A stretch of 64,000 nucleotides of DNA from Cellvibrio japonicus Ueda107 (GTDB lineage Bacteria; Pseudomonadota; Gammaproteobacteria; Pseudomonadales; Cellvibrionaceae), in the NCBI RefSeq assembly GCF_000019225.1, contig NC_010995.1:1124501-1188500 (forward strand). The letters are read 5' to 3'. This document shows positions 59,805 to 64,000 of the stretch, in pieces; the stretch's first letter is position 1, and each line of letters begins with the position of its first letter. The notes under the pieces were generated by a model. That model was given only the letters and a program-made list of their open reading frames with translations. It searched no databases and was not told where the DNA came from. Made by a program: the position numbers and the translations under genes.

Positions 59805-60521
59805 CTAGCTTACAGCACCGGTAGTGCGAACACGTTTACTGCCTGTGGATACCGCTGTTTTACGCGCATCAGCGCGCTTTTTCAGATGGGCGTCGATGGA
59901 GTTTTTGGCCGCAATTAACATGCCGACCACAATAAAGGCACCGGGAGGTAACAGGGCAAAAATAACGTTGGGGTAGTCTGCCCCAAAAATATTCAGCTGC
60001 CAGCTGCGTGCGCCTTCACCAAAAATCAGGTGCATATCGCCAAACAAGTGGCCTGTACCCAACAGCTCGCGCACTGCACCTACGGCAACCAGTACCAGCA
60101 TAAATCCCAAACCCATCATAAAACCGTCAACAGCTGAGGGAATAAGCTTGTTTTTGCTGGCAAAGGCATCCGCCCGCCCCAATACCGCGCAGTTGGTGAC
60201 TATCAAGGGGATAAACAGTCCGAGGATTTGATATAGCTCGTAAGTAAAGGCTTTCATGAGCAGTTCGGTGCAAGTAACGGCGGAGGCAATAATCATCACA
60301 AACGCTGGCAGGCGTACTGCATCGCTCACCTGGCGGCGAATCAGCGAGACAAACGAGTTGGATATCACCAGTACCAGCAAGGTGGCTATTCCCAACCCCA
60401 GGGCATTCACCACGCTGGAACTGACTGCCAACAACGGACACAAGCCCAGTAATTGCACCAGGGCCGGGTTGTTGCTCCACAGGCCTTTGGCGGTGATTTC
60501 TCGGTAGCTCACATCGCTCAT
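59805..60521 (-). CDS. rnfE: Rnf electron-transport complex subunit RnfE
   Basis: 238-residue membrane subunit of the ion-translocating Rnf (Rsx) complex, which moves electrons between NADH and ferredoxin. About six helices; family stretches are the N-terminal WSNNPALVQLLGLCPLLAVSSSVVNALGLG (about 15-44), IPLIVTNCAVLGRADAFASKN (about 103-123, with the Cys that ligates an intramembrane iron-sulfur site) and the Lys-rich tail. Its start overlaps the end of rnfG by 4 bases. It is the last gene of the operon here; an rnfH or nth gene does not follow. Confidence 0.95.
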   Translation of the reverse strand: MSDVSYREITAKGLWSNNPALVQLLGLCPLLAVSSSVVNALGLGIATLLVLVISNSFVSLIRRQVSDAVRLPAFVMIIASAVTCTELLMKAFTYELYQILGLFIPLIVTNCAVLGRADAFASKNKLIPSAVDGFMMGLGFMLVLVAVGAVRELLGTGHLFGDMHLIFGEGARSWQLNIFGADYPNVIFALLPPGAFIVVGMLIAAKNSIDAHLKKRADARKTAVSTGSKRVRTTGAVS

Positions 60522-61165
60522 TGCTCACCTCCGGTTGCGGTGGCTTCATTAAAGAGGTTGTCCTGATTGGCGGCCACAAACTCCAATACCCGTTTGACCT
60601 GGCCGACAACTGCGCGCGGGGTGATAGTCGCTCCCGCAAATTGGTCAAATATGCCGCCATCCTTTTTGACTTTCCACTCTTCCAGTACAGGGACCAGCAG
60701 GCTCTTACCGTTAAAGCTTAAAATCCATTGGTGCTTTTTCAATTCAATTTTATCGCCCAGGCCCGGGGTTTCCTTGTGCAGGGTGATACGCACACCGGCA
60801 ATGGTGCCATCGCGCTTGACCCCCACAATCATGTCGATATTGCCGGAGTAACCATCGGGTGCCGTAGCGGGAACAATCAGCGCGATGATTTCCCCGGCGC
60901 GACGCGCCCGGTGAATCTTGCGTTCATTGTTGCTCAGCCCGAGCGCTGGCCATGCTGAGGGGGGGATATCCAGGGTATCGGTTAACAGGTCGTTATCGTG
61001 GTCACTCAGCGGGACAATGTCATAGAGTGCTTTTTGCTGGGCAGCGCGCTCGGCATTGGCAATACGCTCCTGGGTACCCAGGTTAGTGAGCGCCAGGGTG
61101 CCGGCTGTTGCTATAGCAAAGGCGGCCAGGATTAAACTGTTTTTGCTGATGGACTTACCAAGCAT
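60518..61165 (-). CDS. rnfG: Rnf complex subunit RnfG
   Basis: 215-residue subunit with one N-terminal membrane anchor (SLILAAFAIATAGTLALTNLG) and a periplasmic FMN-binding domain. The covalent flavin site is expected at GGIFDQFAGATITPRAV, where the acceptor threonine is in AGATIT; the first residue is Ala where Ser, Thr or Asp is usual, a mild departure. GYSGNIDMIVG and ETPGLGDKI are conserved family segments. It lies between rnfD and rnfE with a short gap and an overlap. Confidence 0.94.
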   Translation of the reverse strand: MLGKSISKNSLILAAFAIATAGTLALTNLGTQERIANAERAAQQKALYDIVPLSDHDNDLLTDTLDIPPSAWPALGLSNNERKIHRARRAGEIIALIVPATAPDGYSGNIDMIVGVKRDGTIAGVRITLHKETPGLGDKIELKKHQWILSFNGKSLLVPVLEEWKVKKDGGIFDQFAGATITPRAVVGQVKRVLEFVAANQDNLFNEATATGGEQ

Positions 61166-61179
61166 CGTCTATTCCCCCC

Positions 61180-62250
61180 TCAATGGCCATTGCGTGGTGT
61201 GCTATCGGTCGCACGGCGCGGCTTTTTATGGCCATAGGTTCGCGGAGTGGTGTAGTAATCGATAAAGGGCGCTGCAAAATTCATTAACAGCACGGCAAAT
61301 GCTACACCATCCGGGTAGCTGGAGCCCCAGGTGCGTATGACATACACCAGCATGCCGATAAGGGCGCCGTAGATCACCCGCCCCTTGGTACTTACGGTTG
61401 AACTGACCGGGTCGGTCACAATAAAAAATGCGCCCAGCATGGTAGCGCCGGTCAGTAGGTGGAACAGGGGGGAGCCCGAAGAGCTGGAGCTGCCGCTGTC
61501 ATAAAACAGGGCGGCCATCAGGGCCAGGGCAAGCAGCATGGAGACGGGAGCATGCCAGGTGTACACCTTTTTGTAGAGCAGGTAGAGCCCACCGAACAAA
61601 AACGCAATATTCACCCATTCCCAGCCAGCACTGGCCCAGCGGCCTTCCGCCAACAGGGGTTGCTGCTGGTAGAGGTCACCCAGTACCAGCCCTTTGTTCT
61701 GCTTGATGATATCCAGCGCTGTGGCGCCGCTATAACCATCGATCGGCGCTCCCGAAAATACCTTGGCCAAAGTATCCATCAAGCCGGGAAGTTGCCCGTC
61801 AACCCATAGTGGCTTGGGTTGCGCCCATTGGGTCATCTCAACCGGAAAAGACACCAGCAGCAGGGCATAGGCCACCATCGCGGGGTTGAATGGGTTAAAG
61901 CCCATACCGCCGTACAACTGCTTGGCGAGGATAATGGCAATAAAACTGCCGCTGATTAGCAGCCACCAGGGGCAATAGGGCGGGAGTGATACACCAATCA
62001 ATACGCCGGTTACCAGGGCGCTGAAATCGCGCAGGTAAAAGCCGACCGGACGCTGGCGCGCTTTGATGGCCAGGGCTTCGAACAGCATACAGCTGATGCT
62101 GGCCAGCAGCACATTGACCAGTACCCCCGGCCCGAAAAACCAGGTCATGGTGAACATGCCGGGAATGGTCGCGTAGACCACCAGCAGCATCAGGCGGCTG
62201 GTGCGATTGGCCCCCTGGGCATGGGGTGAGGTGATATTCAATAACGCCAT
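61180..62250 (-). CDS. rnfD: Rnf complex subunit RnfD
   Basis: 356-residue polytopic membrane subunit of the Rnf complex, with about nine or ten helices. The covalent FMN site is intact: DGYSGATALDII (SGAT, about residues 184-187). GLGFN-type AVMGGMGFNPFNPAMVAYALLL and the HLLTGATMLGAFFIVTDPVSS segment are also typical. Its ATG abuts the rnfC stop directly. Nothing unusual. Confidence 0.95.
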   Translation of the reverse strand: MALLNITSPHAQGANRTSRLMLLVVYATIPGMFTMTWFFGPGVLVNVLLASISCMLFEALAIKARQRPVGFYLRDFSALVTGVLIGVSLPPYCPWWLLISGSFIAIILAKQLYGGMGFNPFNPAMVAYALLLVSFPVEMTQWAQPKPLWVDGQLPGLMDTLAKVFSGAPIDGYSGATALDIIKQNKGLVLGDLYQQQPLLAEGRWASAGWEWVNIAFLFGGLYLLYKKVYTWHAPVSMLLALALMAALFYDSGSSSSSGSPLFHLLTGATMLGAFFIVTDPVSSTVSTKGRVIYGALIGMLVYVIRTWGSSYPDGVAFAVLLMNFAAPFIDYYTTPRTYGHKKPRRATDSTPRNGH

Positions 62251-64000
62251 TTATGCAGTGGTGTCCTCAACTTCTTTCAATTTTTCTTCCAGCTTGCTGA
62301 CTCCGGTGCGGAAGGCTTCGATATTGGCATCGCCTTCTGCTTCGGCTTTTGCCAGGCGCTCGCGGGCTTTTTCCAAACGCGTTTTAAGGGATTGCACTTG
62401 CTCAATGCGTTTTTCTGCTTCGCTCATGTTGGCAAGTGCGGCTGCCTTGGCCTTGGCTTTTTCAATGGCGGCTTGGGCGGCGTTTTGCTCGGCGTTGGCC
62501 GGTGCTTCCGGCGTCACTGATGCTGGTGTTGCTGCCGGGGCTGTTTCCAGGCCAAGTGCCTTGAGCTCAGCTTCTGCTTCTGCCACTTTTTGTTGGAGCT
62601 TCTCAACGCCTTGCTGTAAGGCATCGGCGGTAGCGCTGCCCTCGGCTTTGGCTGCATCGGCTTTCTCCTGGGCTTTGGCCAGGCGCGCGCGCAGGGATTC
62701 GAGGTTGGCTTTGGCCTTTTCCCCGGGGGGCATGGCCAATTTAGCCTGGGCCCGGGCAATGGCGGCAGCGACCGGGTCGTTAGGATCAGCTGCCGCAGTG
62801 TTGGGTACCGGTGCCGGGGCACTGGCCTGATTGGCGATAAATTCAGCGAGTTTTTTCTCCGCCTCGGCAACTTTTAACTCAGCTTGCTTGATGCGCGCTT
62901 TTTGTTTTTCCAGTTGCTCTTCGCTGATTTCTGCTCCCGCCTCGTTAACTACCAGGGGTTTTTGTGCGAATTCCAGTCCGTTTTTCGCCGCCGCTAATAA
63001 GCGCTCAAACTTGGCTTTTTGCTCTTCCGGAGACGGTTGGGCTGCGCTGGCTTTGGCGACAGCGGCACTGACCACATCGGTGGCTGGTGCTGCAGTTGCG
63101 GGTTCGCTGCTGGCTTTCTCGGCCAGTTTCTTTTTGGCCTCTTCGGCCGCTTTTTGCCGTGCAAGGCGCTTGGCCTCTTTCTCGGCTTCTTCCTTGGCGA
63201 TGCGCGCCTTGCGAAATTCAAAGCGCTGGCGCGAGCGATCCGACTTTTCCTTTTCCAGTTCTTGCAAATGAATGCTGCCTTTGGCAGCGCGGTAATACTG
63301 TACTAGCGGGATACTGCTGGGGCACACGTAGGCACAGGCACCGCACTCGATACAATCGAACAGGTTATGGGATTCAAGCCGTTCGAAATCTTCAGCCTGG
63401 GCATACCAGAACAACTGTTGTGGCAGCAGGTCCACCGGGCAGGCTTCGGCGCAGAGGCCACAGCGAATGCAAGCCTGTGCGGGCGGCGGCAGCGGCATTT
63501 CCGTGTCACTTGGCGCTAACAGGCAGTTGGTCGTTTTGATGATGGGAGCCCGCAGGTCGGGCAGGGTAAAGCCCATCATCGGGCCGCCCATAATGACGCG
63601 CGAGCCCTTGCGGGCATCAAAACCGTGTACTTGCAACACATAATCAATAGGGGTGCCCAGGCGCACCTCGATATTGCGTTGGGTATCCAGTGCTTCACCG
63701 ACAAGGGTGGTGATGCGTGAAATCAATGGTTCGCCATAGCGTACTGCACGCCAGGCAGCGACAGCAGTGCCCACGTTAACGCAAATCACCCCTACATCAG
63801 CAGAGTGATGGCCGCTGGGGATTTCACGCCCGGTGAGGATTTGGGTGAGTTGCTTGGCACCGCCCGAAGGATATTTGGTGGGAATGGCCACTACCTGGAT
63901 ATTGGCAGCCTCCGCGCGGTTGAGGCGCAGCTCCAGCAGGGCCTCCTTGAGCGCGGCGATCGCCTTGGGCTTGTTGTCTTCCACGCCGACCAGCAATTGC
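62251..64000 (-). CDS. rnfC: Rnf complex subunit RnfC (N-terminus beyond the window)
   Basis: At least 583 codons; the gene runs off the right edge, so its start is not seen. This peripheral subunit takes electrons from NADH. Two ferredoxin-type clusters are visible, CIRCGLCAEACP and CIECGACAYVCP, after the soluble-ligand/NADH-binding part (HHSADVGVICVNVGTA). The C-terminal 340 residues are a low-complexity Ala/Lys/Glu-rich region (about 62250-63270) that should form long helices; such tails vary in length among RnfC proteins. rnfA and rnfB are expected to the right. Confidence 0.94.
   Translation of the reverse strand, partial: QLLVGVEDNKPKAIAALKEALLELRLNRAEAANIQVVAIPTKYPSGGAKQLTQILTGREIPSGHHSADVGVICVNVGTAVAAWRAVRYGEPLISRITTLVGEALDTQRNIEVRLGTPIDYVLQVHGFDARKGSRVIMGGPMMGFTLPDLRAPIIKTTNCLLAPSDTEMPLPPPAQACIRCGLCAEACPVDLLPQQLFWYAQAEDFERLESHNLFDCIECGACAYVCPSSIPLVQYYRAAKGSIHLQELEKEKSDRSRQRFEFRKARIAKEEAEKEAKRLARQKAAEEAKKKLAEKASSEPATAAPATDVVSAAVAKASAAQPSPEEQKAKFERLLAAAKNGLEFAQKPLVVNEAGAEISEEQLEKQKARIKQAELKVAEAEKKLAEFIANQASAPAPVPNTAAADPNDPVAAAIARAQAKLAMPPGEKAKANLESLRARLAKAQEKADAAKAEGSATADALQQGVEKLQQKVAEAEAELKALGLETAPAATPASVTPEAPANAEQNAAQAAIEKAKAKAAALANMSEAEKRIEQVQSLKTRLEKARERLAKAEAEGDANIEAFRTGVSKLEEKLKEVEDTTA

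Overview
The window looks like chromosome from a chitin- and polysaccharide-degrading gammaproteobacterium of the Cellvibrionaceae, most likely Cellvibrio. Signs are long poly-serine linkers in secreted enzymes, GH18 and GH19 chitinases with binding modules, a two-CXXCH PQQ-type dehydrogenase lipoprotein, an Rnf operon and a rhombosortase. The genus is an inference from these traits; no rRNA gene is present. Most of the window has moderate GC, but about 23.3-29.9 kb is visibly AT-rich.

Layout. 0-6.1 kb: nitrogen scavenging, with urtBCDE (the binding-protein gene lies upstream of the window), a small secreted protein, formamidase fmdA and an FmdB-like zinc ribbon. 6.2-15.1 kb: housekeeping and regulation, with a TetR regulator and small membrane protein under a NemR-like operator, a VIT-type metal transporter, a glutamine amidotransferase, a RhlB-like helicase, an EamA permease, an extradiol dioxygenase, a REC-REC-degenerate GGDEF protein, CysZ and a rhombosortase.

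15.4-29.9 kb: the accessory region. A 2,103-residue secreted multidomain protein is followed by a secreted protein with a transglutaminase-like fold that lacks the catalytic cysteine. Its last 109 residues are a hydrophobic tip. Downstream lies a start-less second copy of its conserved C-terminal region carrying a different tip of 108 residues, among small AT-rich genes that are mostly membrane proteins. Three of these genes are frameshifted, two at or beside homopolymer runs. This is the architecture of a polymorphic toxin with orphan tip and immunity modules. The class of toxin (membrane-active) and the delivery route are inferences.

30-36 kb: a BlaI/BlaR-type regulatory pair with three operators, a TonB-domain protein, rsmJ, hemN behind a perfect FNR/ANR box, and a 2OG-Fe(II) oxygenase. 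36-59 kb: a dispersed Anbu gene set, namely two ATP-grasp/alpha-E systems (one split, one fused), two transglutaminase-family proteins with intact catalytic residues (one with DUF2126) and the Anbu proteasome-like peptidase. Two chitinases, a PQQ-cytochrome lipoprotein, a cardiolipin synthase, a barrel protein, a thioesterase and an AI-2E permease lie among them. 59-64 kb: an MscS channel and rnfCDGE, with rnfC running off the right edge.

No tRNA, rRNA, CRISPR array, transposase or integrase was recognised. Where two starts were possible I chose by ribosome-binding site and family length and say so.
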